This document shows positions 11,283-23,900 of a DNA stretch of 64,000 nucleotides, one piece after another. The position numbers were made by a program, and so were the translations under genes. The notes below the pieces were generated by a model. That model was not told where the DNA came from. It did no database searches and was given only the letters and a program-made list of their open reading frames with translations. The stretch lies in assembly GCF_036711975.1 (NCBI RefSeq), contig NC_091972.1:39995001-40059000 (forward strand). The letters run 5' to 3'. Position 1 is the stretch's first letter, and each line of letters starts with the position of its first letter. Source of the DNA: Onthophagus taurus. Taxonomy: Eukaryota; Arthropoda; Insecta; Coleoptera; Scarabaeidae.

Positions 11283-13698
11283 TACAGGTGTTCCGGTGAC
11301 TCGGGGCATAAAATTAACCTCATATACTCTAGAGCAAAAATGATGACGATTCGTGAAAAAAAATTATTATAAAAGTCTTCAAATGGCTAAGATATGGGCC
11401 ATCAAAGTTCAGAAATTTTAACACATTTTTCTAAATATTTTCAATACCATTTATGGTAGAGCGTTGAAATTGGGTATTTGGTAAACAAATATCAAGCAAA
11501 ATCATTGAACCAATTTTGACTTTGATCGGGCGGCGGCAACCATGCTATACAGGATGTCCCTAAAATTTGTTTGCTCAGAACTTTTTTGTTCGCTCGTAAC
11601 CCTACATTTATTTTTGTACTTTTTAATAGAAAATTTATTTTAGAAACTATTATCACTCTTTGACAATTTTTATAACATTTACTGTTTTCGAGTTATTCGC
11701 GAAAACGTTAAGCTTTGATTTCAATCGTAACAAACAAAAAAAGGAAACATATTCCGCAAGATCTGAGTTGGCGATGACAATTCAAAAACGAACTGAGCTA
11801 ATAACCATTATTTGCATACATTTCTAAGTGCAGACATAGTTAAATCCAGTGTTAATTTATTTTAGTTGAATAAAAGAATGTAATTTCCAAAACAATAAAT
11901 TTAATTTTCACGGTTACAACAAACAAGAAAATAGCAACAATTCTAACAAAAATATTAACAAGAACAATAAAATTGTAAACAAATAGTAATAAATAAAAAA
12001 GAACAAAAAAATACTAAAGCAGATGTTTAAAAACACTCCCGCCGGCATCAATGCACGCCTGATATCGCCGTCTTAAATTAAAGCGCACTCTGCGGAGAAC
12101 ATCGATCACAGTTCGAAGTTGATCAAATGAATCAACAATTCGCAACCTCAGTTGATCAACTCGTTTTCGATCAACTGATTTAAACGCAGTAAATTAGCAA
12201 TTTAACGCGTCCCCATAAATAAAAATCTACAGGTGTAAGATCCGGCGATCGGGGGGCCAACTTATCGGTGCACCTACTCCTAGTCCAATCCACCGTCCCG
12301 GAAAACGTTCCCTCAGAAATTCTTGGACAGCTTGTGTGCTATGTGCAGGAGCACCATTATGCATATACCACATTGCTTGCCTTGTGTTTAAAGGACCGTC
12401 ATCTAAAAAATCATCTAATTCCTTTAAATGTCGCCTGTATGTATGTCCATCCTCACCAGCCTTGATGGCAAGAAAACGGGTCCAATAATTACATCGCCCA
12501 CGATGCCAACCCAAACGTTAAGAGAAAATCTCCATTGTGATTTCCAAGTTTTCTTAAATCTTGGATTTTCGTCCGCCCAACTATGTAAATTTCTCAAATT
12601 GAAGATTCCATCTTTAGAAAAAGTGGATTCATCTGTAAAAAGCACTTTTTCTTAAAACTGATCATCAATTTGAATTTTGTGCTGCATTATTTGGCAATAT
12701 TGCAGTCGCAGTGGGTAATCAGCCAGTCGAACTTCCTGAACTTTGTAACAATGAAATGGATAAAGCTGTTGCTCGTGAAGAACACTCCAGACAGTTGTTT
12801 TTGAAGTTAAAAAGTGCCTCGCCATATCCAAAGTACTAGCTGTAGTATTTTCTTCTACGTAGTCTAGAATATCTTCTTCTAGTTCGGGTGTTCGGACTGA
12901 TCTTACGTTGCTGTTGTTAGTAAATTTCGGCTTAAACGTCCCATTTTCCCTTAAATGGGTTTCAATCCTTAAAAATATTTTTCGATTGGGCGCTCTGCGA
13001 TTCGGAAATTTCTCCCGATAACGCTTAGCGACTGCTACGGCGTTTCCATTACATTCCCCTAATGTCAAAATCATGTCAGTTTGTTCACTAAATGTGTAAC
13101 TCTCCATTTTGAACACTTAAAATTAATAAAAACTTAACTAACAATAAACTATCATTTGTGTTTAAACGACATAAGCAAGTTGACAGCTCAATTTGTTTTT
13201 TTAATTGCCATGGCCAACCTTGACTTTTTCGAAGATATTTATTTTTTAGTGTTACCATTGAAATCGAAGCTTAATATTTTCGCGTATAACTCGAAAACGG
13301 TCAATGTTATCAAAATTTTCAAAGAGTGATAAAAGTCTCTAAAATAAATTTTCTATTAAAAAGTACAAAAATAAATGTAGGGTTACGAGCGAACAAAAAA
13401 GTTCTGAGCAAACAAATTTTAGGGACAGCCTGTATAGCATGGTTGCCGCCGCCCGATTAAAGTCAAAATTGGTTCAATGATTTTGCTTGATATTTGTTTA
13501 CCCTGTACCAAATTTCAACGCTCTACCATAAATGGTATTGAAAATATTTAGAAAAATGTGTTAAAACTTCTGAAGTTTGATGGCCCATATCTTGACCATT
13601 TGAAGACTTTTATAATAATTTTTTTTCACGAATCGTCATCATTTTTGCTCTAGTGTATGAGGTTAATTTTATGCCCCGAGTCACCGGAACATCCTGTA
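11283..13698. mobile_element. Mariner-like element with ~440-bp TIRs, copy 1
   Basis: It starts TACAGGTGTTCCGGTGACTC at 11283 and ends in the inverse at 13698, with TA on each side (11281-11282 and 13699-13700), consistent with a TA target duplication. The inverted arms run about 11283-11730 and 13260-13698. A broken transposase lies on the minus strand between them. A second copy of the family begins at 62538. Confidence 0.9.
12230..13116 (-). pseudogene. IS630/mariner-like transposase, broken
   Basis: The protein runs through three frames: 13116-12652 (start MFKMESYTF, with an HTH region ending SKTTVWSVLHEQQLYPFHC), 12645-12424 (LFTDESTFSKDGIFN, first catalytic Asp present) and then 12514-12227 (MHNGAPAHS). 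The second catalytic Asp, in HDGAPAH of the family, is Asn here. Two frameshifts, the D-to-N change and lost C-terminal coding make it inactive. The copy at 63091 retains Asp at this position. Confidence 0.85.
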
Positions 13699-13699
13699 T

Positions 13700-14949
13700 A
13701 GTCTCTCCAGACCCATTCCATCTTACTTTGTTCATACTAACTTTATATCTTTCGCATTCTTGTGACACTTGACTAGTTTTACTTATTTGGTACATGATCG
13801 TGAATCCAACAGGGGATATGGAGCATTTCTCGTATATCTAGTCCTGTGCTTATTATTTTATACCTCTTTAGTCTGCGCTTGTGCACCCTATATCCAGAAA
13901 ATTTGCCATCCACGTCTAATTTCATTTCTGCAACATTATTTTCTATTCCACATTATCGTGTGTGTTATTTTCTATCCGCTAACTGTGTGGCTCCATTTAC
14001 ACTAGTATCCGTGCAAACTATTTGACGAAAACATTTCAAATTTGAACAGGTGGTAACCTGTTTCTGTAGTAGGTGGTAATTTCACAGAAAATCGCGGCTT
14101 AGTAGGATGCGATTATGTCGGAAACGGCTAGGTGGATTTCAACGCGGTTTCAGTTTTTGAAAATGATGTTTCTTATTTTTAAGAGCGATTTAAGCGAATT
14201 ATAAATTAAAAACCAACAGAAATAAACCATGCGGGGAGAAGGGGTTCTATTCAATCCGGCTAGGTGTGTTTCAGAATGACGTCGCGCCATTATTTTACCT
14301 ACATAAAGAAATAAGGGCGCGACGTCTAGTCTGGAACACACACCAGCACAGCACCACCTTTTCCGATTAGTCTCTTATAGTCTTTCCTAGTTTCTCCTGT
14401 CTATTCCATTCATTGCTAACATCGTCTATAATTACTTTTTAGTAAGCGACTTTCTTTTAGTAAACGTTTCTGATTTCATTTGTTGATACTCATATACGTT
14501 AACGTTAATTAGCATCTAAACCTCGAAATATCGAAAACAAATTGAACATCTGCACATTGAAAGCGAACAAATAATAATGTCAATGTTAGATTTAAGTTAA
14601 GTGTACGAAGAGTCTTGTGTATGGTCAAATAAATTATCATTTGGCGGACTGAAAACCTGTTTCATATGTTAGGTTCGTTAGCGAAACTGTTTCTAATTGA
14701 TTGAAACCTCGCTTGGTAGTCCCCCTGTCACGTGTGCTTGCATTATTGGTCATGTGCCAATGGAATTTTGACTTTGAAACCAGTTGGTTTAACAGGTTGT
14801 GCAATAATACCCACTATCCAGACTAGTCAAATTACCCATCCTTGCCTCTCAGGCAGAATGGAACGTAGAATGATGTTGCCTAAAGAAATCTTTGAGCTAT
14901 TTTACACCTCATCTTATTCTCTAACAATCGCTCTTAATAGTGGCATTAA
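13700..14949. other. Gap holding a short palindrome, no gene
   Basis: No supported gene. At 14263-14288 and 14316-14341 two 26-bp arms (core GACGTCGCGCC) are inverted copies around a 27-bp loop. The block 14342-14640 is transcript-like (it ends with an AATAAA near 14628) but no coding sequence or LTR partner is visible. Confidence 0.45.
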
Positions 14950-15202
14950 TACCGTATTTTCTCGAATGTAATCCGCACCTTTTTTACAAATTTTATGTGC
15001 TCTAAAATCAAATGCGGATTACAATCGGGTGCGGATTAGATTCACAATCGTATAGTTGCAATTTGGAAAATAATTAATATTAAGGGTTTTAGAATGATAT
15101 TTACATTTTTATGTATCATTTTCTTCCCATATTACGTCATCTTCGGATCAATAAGGATCAATTCGGATTATACAAAACTTCTTAAATGATGTTATAATAT
15201 TG

Positions 15203-15533
15203 AAAGGCTTTTTAAAAAAAGACCACTTTTCCTCCGTAATTGTTATTAATTAATCAATCTGAGACGTTTCGGGAACACCTCCCATCTTCAGTCTACAAAT
15301 AGTCACTCGTAATATTATCTACAAAAAAACTACAACAAAAGACCATAAAAATCTCAAACCACACAAAAAATAAAAAAATTAATTAAATAAATATAAATAA
15401 TTTATTAAAAATAAAGTAATAGATAATATTACGAGTGACTATTTGTAGACAGAAGATGGGAGGTGTTCCCGAAACGTTTCGGATTGATTAATTTATAACA
15501 ATTACGGAGGAAAAGTGGTCTTTTTTAAAAAAC
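15203..15533. repeat. Palindromic MITE with ~110-bp arms and a hammerhead-like motif
   Basis: The arm at about 15203-15330 returns inverted at 15420-15533, around an AT-rich loop. Each arm contains, in one orientation, CTGAAGAT then a GGGA/TCCC stem and GAAACG; the right-arm copy reads CAGAAGAT. See the similar palindrome at 47125-47310. Confidence 0.8.
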
Positions 15534-15981
15534 CTTTCATATAACAACACCTCTAGTTCAATTTATCGTTTAGTTACAATATTAATTTTCAGGGATCGTT
15601 TTCCATGTCGCCTACACTCACTAAACAAGTTCATAAGCTCCTTTAATTGCTCCAGGTTTTGTTAATTCTCGAGTTTGTTAATATACATATACAGCCTGAT
15701 TCAGAGTAAGCGCCTTATTTTTTTTTAGCCACACTATGGGTACTACTTTCAAAATATTTGGCAGTAATATGTTTTAGGACACTCTCTACACGATGGTGAT
15801 ATCATATTTTCAATTGGACGAATTATTTCAAAATGGCGACTGTCAACTTTTTTTTTTAAATGGAATGCCAACATTTTTTTTTTATTATTGAGATCTTAAA
15901 AGCATTGTTTTTACGACAGTATTTTGTTTTTCTTAAAAATTCATTTCTTTCCCCATCCTAAAGGAACCTAATATTTTAATC

Positions 15982-16393
15982 TATACTCTGTTTTTAAACC
16001 AGGAGGAGTATTTTAAATTTGACACCAGATTGACCTTGCACGTGATTGGTTGAATGCGAGGAAGGTTCACACACAGGCAATTTTGAATTTTGATTTTGAA
16101 TTTGAAGGTTAGGTAATTGATAATTCGACAGTTTCGTGTCATTATTGTATATTTTGTGTTCTTAAACCCTTTTTTATTATATTTTGAAATAAATACACTC
16201 ATAACTTCAATGTTAATTTGTATGTATAGTGTTGACGATAACAAACGAAAATAAATACAATAATAAGTAAATAAATAAATAATAATTATTAATTTAAATT
16301 TACCGCCAAAATATCTAGTGATATTTTCTGGTGATTTTTTCCAGTGTAAATCTGACTTTCGCGTTTACTCCTCCTGGTTTAAAAACAGAGTAT
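15982..16393. repeat. 410-bp MITE, copy 1
   Basis: Begins TATACTCTGTTTTTAAACCA and ends with its inverse (about 28-bp TIRs that include GGAGGAGTA). Copies 2 and 3 are at 18126-18532 and 19181-19583, and differ by small indels such as loss of one or two GAATTTT-like units. Confidence 0.9.
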
Positions 16394-16484
16394 AGTTCTA
16401 GTGCAAGTGTTAGTTCTAGTTTTAATTGTTATTCAGCGCTAAGTTTCGGGTTTAGCCCTGTGTCTTCAGACGCTGAATGTTAGG
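16394..16484. repeat. Linker with 'tagttctag' repeat, copy 2
   Basis: Reads GTTAGTTCTAGTTTTAATTG and then AGTTTCGGGTTTAGCCC. The same linker follows MITE copy 2 at 18533-18640, with about 10 extra bases. Confidence 0.7.
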
Positions 16485-18125
16485 TAAGGTTAGTTTTGTT
16501 TACAAACATTAATTATACCATGAAGTATTCTTTGGCAATTTGTAATGGCAATTATAGCGTGAAGTTTTGTTTTGTAATGTCAATTATAGCGTGAAGGAAT
16601 GTGAGGTAAAGTTAGTTTTGTTTACAAACATTAATTATACCATGAACTTTTCTTTGGCAATTAGTAATGGCAATTATAGCGTGAAGTTTTCTTTTGTAAT
16701 GTCAATTATAGCGTGAAGGAATGTGAGGTAAGGTTAGTTTTGTTTACAAACATTAATTATACCATGAACTTTTCTTTGGCAATTAGTAATGGCAATTATA
16801 ACGTGAAGTTTTTTTTTGTAATGTCAATTACAGCGTGAAGGAATGTGAGGTAAGGTTAGTTTTGTTTACAAACATTAATTATACCATGAAGTATTCTTTG
16901 GCAATTAGTAATGGCAATTATAGCGTGAAGTTTTCTTTTGTAATGTCAATTATAGCGTGAAGGAATGTGAGGTAAGGTTAGTTATGTTTACAAACATTAA
17001 TTATACCATGAAGTATTCTTTGGCAATTTGTAATGGCAATTATAGCGTGAAGTTTTGTTTTGTAATGTCAATTATAGCGTGAAGGAATGTGAGGTAAGGT
17101 TAGTTTTGTTTACAAACATTAATTATACCATGAAGTTTTCTTTGGCAATTAGTAATGGCAATTATAGCGTGAAGTTTTCTTTTGTAATGTCAATTATAGC
17201 GTGAAGGAATGTGAGGTAAGGTTAGTTTTGTTTACAAACATTAATTATACCATGAACTTTTCCTTGGCAATTAGTAATGGCAATTATAACGTGAAGTTTT
17301 TTTTTGTAATGTCAATTACAGCGTGAAGGAATGTGAGGTAAGGTTAGTTTTGTTTACAAACATTAATTATACCATGAAGTATTCTTTGGCAATTAGTAAT
17401 GGCAATTATAGCGTGAAGTTTTCTTTTGTAATGTCAATTATAGCGTGAAGGAATGTGAGGTAAGGTTAGTTATGTTTACAAACATTAATTATACCATGAA
17501 GTATTCTTTGGCAATTTGTAATGGCAATTATAGCGTGAAGTTTTGTTTTGTAATGTCAATTATAGCGTGAAGGAATGTGAGGTAAGGTTAGTTTTGTTTA
17601 CAAACATTAATTATACCATGAAGTTTTCTTTGGCAATTAGTAATGGCAATTATAACGTGAAGTTTTCTTTTGTAATGTCAATTATAGCGTGAAGGAATGT
17701 GAGGTAAGGTTAGTTTTGTTTACAAACATTAATTATACCATGAAGTATTCTTTGGCAATTAGTAATGGCAATTATAGCGTGAAGTTTTCTTTTGTAATGT
17801 CAATTATAGCGTGAAGGAATGTGAGGTAAGGTTAGTTATGTTTACAAACATTAATTATACCATGAAGTATTCTTTGGCAATTTGTAATGGCAATTATAGC
17901 GTGAAGTTTTCTTTTGTAATGTCAATTATAGCGTGAAGGAATGTGAGGTAAGGTTAGTTTTGTTTACAAACATTAATTATACCATGAAGTATTCTTTGGC
18001 AATTAGTAATGGCAATTATAGCGTGAAGTTTTCTTTTGTAATGTCAATTATAGCGTGAAGGAATGTTCGGTAAGGTTAGTTTTGTTTACAAACATTAATT
18101 ATATCTTGAAGTTTTCTTTGGCAAT
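16485..18125. repeat. 122-bp satellite, about 13 units
   Basis: The landmark GTGAAGGAATGTGAGG recurs at 16591, 16713, 16835 and 16957, that is every 122 bases. Units differ at fixed sites: TTTGTTTAC or TATGTTTAC, GAAGTATTC or GAACTTTTC, ATAGCG or ATAACG. The combination recurs every four units, so there is a higher-order repeat of about 488 bp. Confidence 0.92.
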
Positions 18126-18532
18126 TATACTCTGTTTTTAAACCAGGAGGAGTATTTTAAATTTGTCACCAGATTGACCTTGCACGTGATTGGTTGAATG
18201 CAAGGAAGGTTCACACACAGGCAATTTTGAATTTTGAATTTGAAGGTTAGGTTATTGACAATTCGACAGTTTCGTGTCATTATTGTAAATTTTGTGTTCT
18301 TAAACCCTTCTTTATTATATTTTGAAACAAATACACTCATAACTTCAATGTTAATTTGTATGTATAGTGTTGACGATAACAAATGAAAATAAATACAATA
18401 ATAAGTAAATAAATAAATAATAATTATTAATTTAAATTTACCGCCAAAATATCTAGTGATATTTTCTGGTGATTTTTTCCAGTGTAAATCTGACTTTCGC
18501 GTTTACTCCTCCTGGTTTAAAAACAGAGTATA
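18126..18532. repeat. 410-bp MITE, copy 2
   Basis: Same termini as the copy at 15982. It is entered directly from the last, truncated satellite unit (TTTGGCAAT|TATACTC). Confidence 0.9.
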
Positions 18533-19180
18533 GTTCTAGTGCAAGTGTTAGTTCTAGTTTTAATTGTTATTCAGCGCTAAGTTGTATATTTTTAAGTTTC
18601 GGGTTTAGCCCTGTGTCTTCAGACGCTGAATGTTAGGTAAGGTTAGTTTTGTTTACAAACATTAATTATACCATGAAGTATTCTTTGGCAATTTGTAATG
18701 GCAATTATAGCGTGAAGTTTTCTTTTGTAATGTCAATTATAGCGTGAAGGAATGTGAGGTAAGGTTAGTTTTGTTTACAAACATTAATTATACCATGAAG
18801 TATTCTTTGGCAATTTGTAATGGCAATTATAACGTGAAGTTTTCTTTTGTAATGTCAATTATAGCGTGAAGGAATGTGAGGTAAGGTTAGTTTTGTTTAC
18901 AAACATTAATTATACCATGAAGTATTCTTTGGCAATTAGTAATGGCAATTATAGCGTGAAGTTTTCTTTTGTAATGTCAATTATAGCGTGAAGGAATGTG
19001 AGGTAAGGTTAGTTATGTTTACAAACATTAATTATACCATGAAGTATTCTTTGGCAATTTGTAATGGCAATTATAGCGTGAAGTTTTCTTTTGTAATGTT
19101 AATTATAGCGTGAAGGAATGTGAGGTAAGGTTAGTTTTGTTTACAAACATTAATTATACCTTGAAGTTTTCTTTGGCAAT
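18533..19180. repeat. Linker plus second 122-bp satellite array, about 4.5 units
   Basis: The linker 18533-18640 is followed by units of the same 122-bp satellite up to 19180. As before, the array ends at TTTGGCAAT, immediately before a MITE copy. Confidence 0.9.
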
Positions 19181-19583
19181 TATACTCTGTTTTTAAACCA
19201 GGAGGAGTATTTTAAATTTGTCACCAGATTGACCTTGCACGTGATTGGTTGAATGCGAGGAAGGTTCACACACAGGCAATTTTGAATTTGAAGGTTAGGT
19301 TATTGACAATTCGACAGTTTCGTGTCATTATTGTAAATTTTGTGTTCTTAAACCCTTCTTTATTATATTTTGAAATAAATACACTCATAACTTCAATGTT
19401 AATTTGTATGTTTAGTGTTGACGATAACAAACGAAAATAAATACAATAATAAGTAAATAAATAAATAATAACAATTATTGATTTAAATTTACCGCCAAAA
19501 TATCTAGTGATATTTTCTGGTGATTTTTCCTAGTGTAAATCTGACTTTCGCGTTTACTCCTCCTGGTTTAAAAACAGAGTATA
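19181..19583. repeat. 410-bp MITE, copy 3
   Basis: Same termini as copies 1 and 2. It runs directly into the 158-bp MITE. Confidence 0.9.
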
Positions 19584-19742
19584 GTAGCGCATGAATGTTT
19601 TACACTCGATATTATTTTTGTCAAAATAAATAAATAAGTAGATGTTTATTACAAAATAAAGTTTAATTGTTTCTTTTGTGTCTAGCGCTACTTGATATTT
19701 GAACAAAAATAACATCGAGTGTAAAACATTCATGCGCTACTA
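19584..19742. repeat. 158-bp MITE with 45-bp TIRs
   Basis: AGTAGCGCATGAATGTTTTA at 19585 returns inverted at about 19722-19741. The arms include TTACACTCGAT and are separated by about 65 bases of AT-rich sequence. Confidence 0.88.
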
Positions 19743-20031
19743 GATTAAAATGTGTGCTTTTTGATGGGGAAAGAAATGAATTTTTAAGAAAAACAAAATA
19801 CTATCGTATAAAGAATGTTTTTAGGACCTCAATAATAAAAAAAAAATTTTGGCATTCCATTTAAAAAAAAAAAGTTGACAGTCGCCATTTTGAAATAATT
19901 CTTCCAATTGAAAATGTGGCATCACCATCGTGTACAGAATGACCCAAAACATATTACTGCCAAATATTTTGAAAGTAGTACCCATAGTGTGGCTAAAAAA
20001 AAATAAGGCGCTTACTCTGAATCAGGCTGTA

Positions 20032-20512
20032 CCTACACAGGTTGTAGTATGGATGTTATTCCACCAGGTATTATTATTATGACAAGAAGTCTAAACCAAG
20101 GGCAATCAGTCTATGATTAATTAGTATCCTTATTTAATAATCCTCCTGGTCTAAGACTCCATACTTGTCCTAATCATACCATCATCACCTTTTCCATTAT
20201 CCATCCTTTTTGTTGTGCCCTAACTAGGACGTCATTCGGGAAGTCTTTCAGATTTCAGAATGGTTTTTTTCTCAATATTACTAATGACAGCAATTTTTCC
20301 CTATCACTTGTTACTGCTAGCATCAATGGTATGCGCAATTTTTCGCAACCACTCGTTTATAAAGAAATTTCCCACACACCTCTTCTTTCCAGTGTGTAAT
20401 TGGGTGGCATATCCAGATATGTAAATCATTAGGAGCTTTTGGGAAGTTGTAGTTCTGCGCCTCAACGATAACATCATTCGGCGCATAAATCCCACAGTCC
20501 AACCTTTGCTAG
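20032..20512. other. Interior of the host element, left of the BEL/Pao insertion
   Basis: No recognised protein. A minus-strand frame at 20304-20495 is open but has no family resemblance I can name. It ends in the GCTAG target site at 20508-20512. Confidence 0.4.
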
Positions 20513-20809
20513 TGTTAACGCGCGGTAAAAAAAACCGGGTACAAAAATTTAAATAGGTGCTGAGTGAAGTATTTAATAAAGAAAAAGAATTTATATAAAT
20601 AATAATTGTAATCTAATTGACGAAAGAATGATGTATAAAATAAATAATATAGAGCTTACGTGAAATAATTATTGTAGTGGAGGTAAGAGATGTGCTCGCA
20701 ACCACCGTTCGATCGAAAGAGAGATAAAAATCTCTTCGCTGAGATTTATCATTACGGCGCATACAAATTCGCGCAGTGACAAATATATAGTTTAAGGGTG
20801 GCGCGAACA
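20513..20809 (-). repeat. 3' LTR of the BEL/Pao element
   Basis: 297 bp, identical to the LTR at 26682-26978; on the minus strand it starts TGTTCGCGCC. Confidence 0.95.
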
Positions 20810-20820
20810 TTCCACCCACC
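20810..20820 (-). promoter_or_regulatory. Polypurine tract
   Basis: On the minus strand GGTGGGTGGAA sits directly before the 3' LTR, the expected site for plus-strand DNA priming. Confidence 0.7.
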
Positions 20821-20960
20821 AACAAAAAGGTAAGTGAACTTTTTTTACAAACATGAAATAATTAATAATTAAAAATTACATAGTTAGGCAATGCCAAAAA
20901 ATAACAATGAAAATAATAAAAAAATAATAAAATAAACAAATAAAGAAAGAATTAACAATT

Positions 20961-23900
20961 TTAAGGTTTAGGAACTTTAGTTTCGTTGGCCGGCAGTGGA
21001 CAGATTTTTATGGTTGGTCTTGTGAACAGTCCGTTCTTGGTTCGAATTGTTACAACACGAATCACACCATCGTCGCCAGGATGGAGCTGTGTGATTCGCC
21101 CCATCTCCCATTTCAAAGGTGGAAGTTGTTCATTTTTTACGATGACCAGATCACCGACAGTAGGAATTGGAGTTGGTGAGGTCCATTTGGATCTTGCTTG
21201 AAGAGTGGATAAGTACTCCATGGTCCATCTCTTCCAGAAGTCCTGGAGCATGCGTTGGAGGAGCTTCCATCGATCCAATCGATTTAGGGGAACCTTTGTG
21301 TAGTCTGGTTCTGAAATTAAACTATTTAGTGGTTCTAAACATAAGAAATGACCTGGTGTCAGTGGCTGAAGATCGTTTGGATCACTCGATATCGGTGTGA
21401 GGGGCCTGGAGTTGAGCACAGCCTCTATTTGGGTGAGGACGGTGTAGACCTCCTCGAACGTAAGACGTTGATCTCCAATAACTCGAAGCAAATGGGACTT
21501 TACTGATTTCACGCCTGCTTCAGCGAGACCATTAAAGTGAGGTCCACCAGGTGGATGAAAAATCCAATGGAGTCCTAGACGTGTTCCCGAAGCTTCTGCC
21601 ATCTCTTTTAATTTATTGTTCGCTCCAACAAAGTTAGTCCCTTGGTCCGACAGGATTAAAGAACATCGACCTCTTCGTGCTATGAATCGACGTAATGCGG
21701 CTATGAATGCTTCAGTGGTTAAATCTGTAACTAATTCGAGGTGAATAGCCTTGGTGGACGTGCAGACAAATACGCAAAAATACGACTTAACAGACCGGGA
21801 GCCTCGAGTGCGATTCAATGTCGTGTAGATAGGGCCAGCAAAATCCACAGAGACGGTAGAGAATGCCCTCACATCAGCCACTCGACAAGAGGGAAGATCC
21901 GCCATAAATGGGGCGTAGGACCTTGGTTTACATCGGAAGCATCGTATGCATTTGGAGATGACACGTTGGATCACTTGTCGAGATGATATTATCTAAAAAT
22001 GTTGTAGTACGATAGATTGTAAAGTTCTTGGTCCCGGATGTAGGTAAGTTTGATGAATATCTTGCACAATTAGTTCACTTAAACGTGATGTTTTAGGTAA
22101 TAGCACAGGGTGTTTATGATCGAACGGTAGTGTTGCGTTTTTTAATCTACCACCCACCCTGAGAAGCTTGTCTCGATCGACAAAAGGAGCCAATTGACGA
22201 TATGGTTTTAACAATGGTTTATTTTCTTTGATAGCAGTGAAAAGTGTAGCAAAATGCTGATTTTGAATAAATCGAATAAGAATATGGAGTGAGTTTTGAA
22301 TCTCAAAGGGAGATAAAACTAGAGAATAATATCGTTTTTGTTTTTGACAATGAAGAATAAAACGATACATGTATGCAAGGATACGTTTGATTTTGTTGAT
22401 AGAAGAAAACTTATTGAGAAGAGTGGATAAAATGTGAGTTTGCACCTCAGTAGAATTAACTTGAAGAACTCTTTGTTCATTGTGTATCTCTTTTATTTCA
22501 GGATTGATGCGACGATGAGCTGGCCAATTTTTTGGAGGACATCGGAGCCACGAGGGACCTTCCCACCAAAGTTGTAATGGGATTAAGGTTTCAGGAAAAA
22601 GACCTCTTGAACCACAATCGGCAGGGTTTTCCAATGAAGGTACGTATCTCCAAGAAGACGATGGTAAAATTTCCTGAATGTAATTGACTCGATTGGCGAC
22701 AAAGATTTTCCATCGAGAGGATAATGATGCAATCCAAGCTAAGGTAACTTGTGAATCTGACCAGGCGGTAATTGAATCAAAATTAATTTGAGGCGATAAA
22801 ATTTCTTTTAGATTCTCCAAGAGATTGACAAGTAAAACAGCTGCCAAAAGTTCCAATCGGGGAATGGAAGTTGATTTTAATGGAGCCACTCGTGATTTGG
22901 CGCAAAGAAAAGTTGTTGTTATTGATAAATCAGATTTTTGACAACGCAGATAAGCAACAGTACAATAACCCACTTGTGATGCGTCACAAAATAGATGGAG
23001 TTGAATTGACTGAGTTTTTAAAGGAATAGTTAAGCGAGGTAAGCGTAAGTTTGAAAGAAATTTAAGATTGTCTTTAAACTTTTGCCAATTTTGAACGATA
23101 TTGTTTGGCGGTGTTTCATCCCAACCACTCTTTAATTGCCACAATTGTTGAATGAAACGTTTTGCTTTCAGAGTACAAGGAGTAAGAAATCCCAACGGAT
23201 CGTAAATACGTGCAATGTCTGACAAGATAGATCTTTTCGTACAAGGAGTATTTCGACTGGTATGGGAATAGGAAAAATGATCAGTAGCAGGATCCCATTG
23301 AAGCCCGAGGACCTTGATATAGCTGATTTCATCGTAGTCCATTGAAACTGGATGTTGTAAGTCATCTTTTGATACTGATTGCAGGATATTGGAGCAGTTA
23401 CTTGCCCATTTTCTGAGCTCAAATCCTCCCTTTTTTAAAAGATCTATTGATTCTTGCTGTAGTTGGCAAGCTTCTTCAATGGATGCAGCGCCAGTGACGA
23501 TGTCATCAATATAGACATTGTTTTGTACAGCCTTTGAAGCCAATGGAAATTCATGCTTGTAAAGATGTGCAAGTTCAATAAGCGTTCGAAGTGCCAAAAA
23601 TGGAGCAGATGAGACACCGTAAGTAACTGTGTTTAGAACATATTCTTTTATTGATTCATCAGGTGAAAATCGCCATAGAATTCGTTGGAAATCTCTATCT
23701 TTCGGTGAAATTAGAATTTGCCTGTACATTTGCTTTATATCACATGTAAATGCGAATGGAAAACATCTAAATTTCAATAAAATTTTAACGATATCTTGTT
23801 GTAATTTAGGTCCAATTAAAAGAGCATCATTTAATGAGTGACCATTGGAAGTAACAGACGAGGCGTCGAAAACCACACGAAGTTTGGTGGAGGCGCTTTC

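Larger units (their letters stand above)
15690..20031. mobile_element. 4.3-kb TIR element filled with satellite arrays
   Basis: TACAGCCTGATTCAGAGTAA at 15690 returns inverted at 20012-20031; arms of about 290 bp (15690-15980 and 19745-20031) are alignable. Between them lie three copies of a 410-bp MITE, two arrays of a 122-bp satellite and a 158-bp MITE. No transposase frame is present, so the element is non-autonomous. Confidence 0.85.

Noticed and set aside
14342-14720. Candidate LTR or 5' UTR of a retroelement
   Set aside because: No second LTR copy, no PBS and no coding sequence nearby.
16485-19180. Regularly spaced repeats as a CRISPR array
   Set aside because: The whole 122-bp unit is conserved with no variable spacers, and the DNA is from an insect nucleus. 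It is satellite DNA.
15981-19440. ORFs 15981-16244, 18125-18382 and 19249-19440
   Set aside because: They fall inside the three copies of the 410-bp MITE and are not conserved as a frame (indels shift them).
20304-20495. Possible pogo-type transposase tail in the host element
   Set aside because: Only vague resemblance over about 60 residues; no catalytic motif. Left as unidentified.
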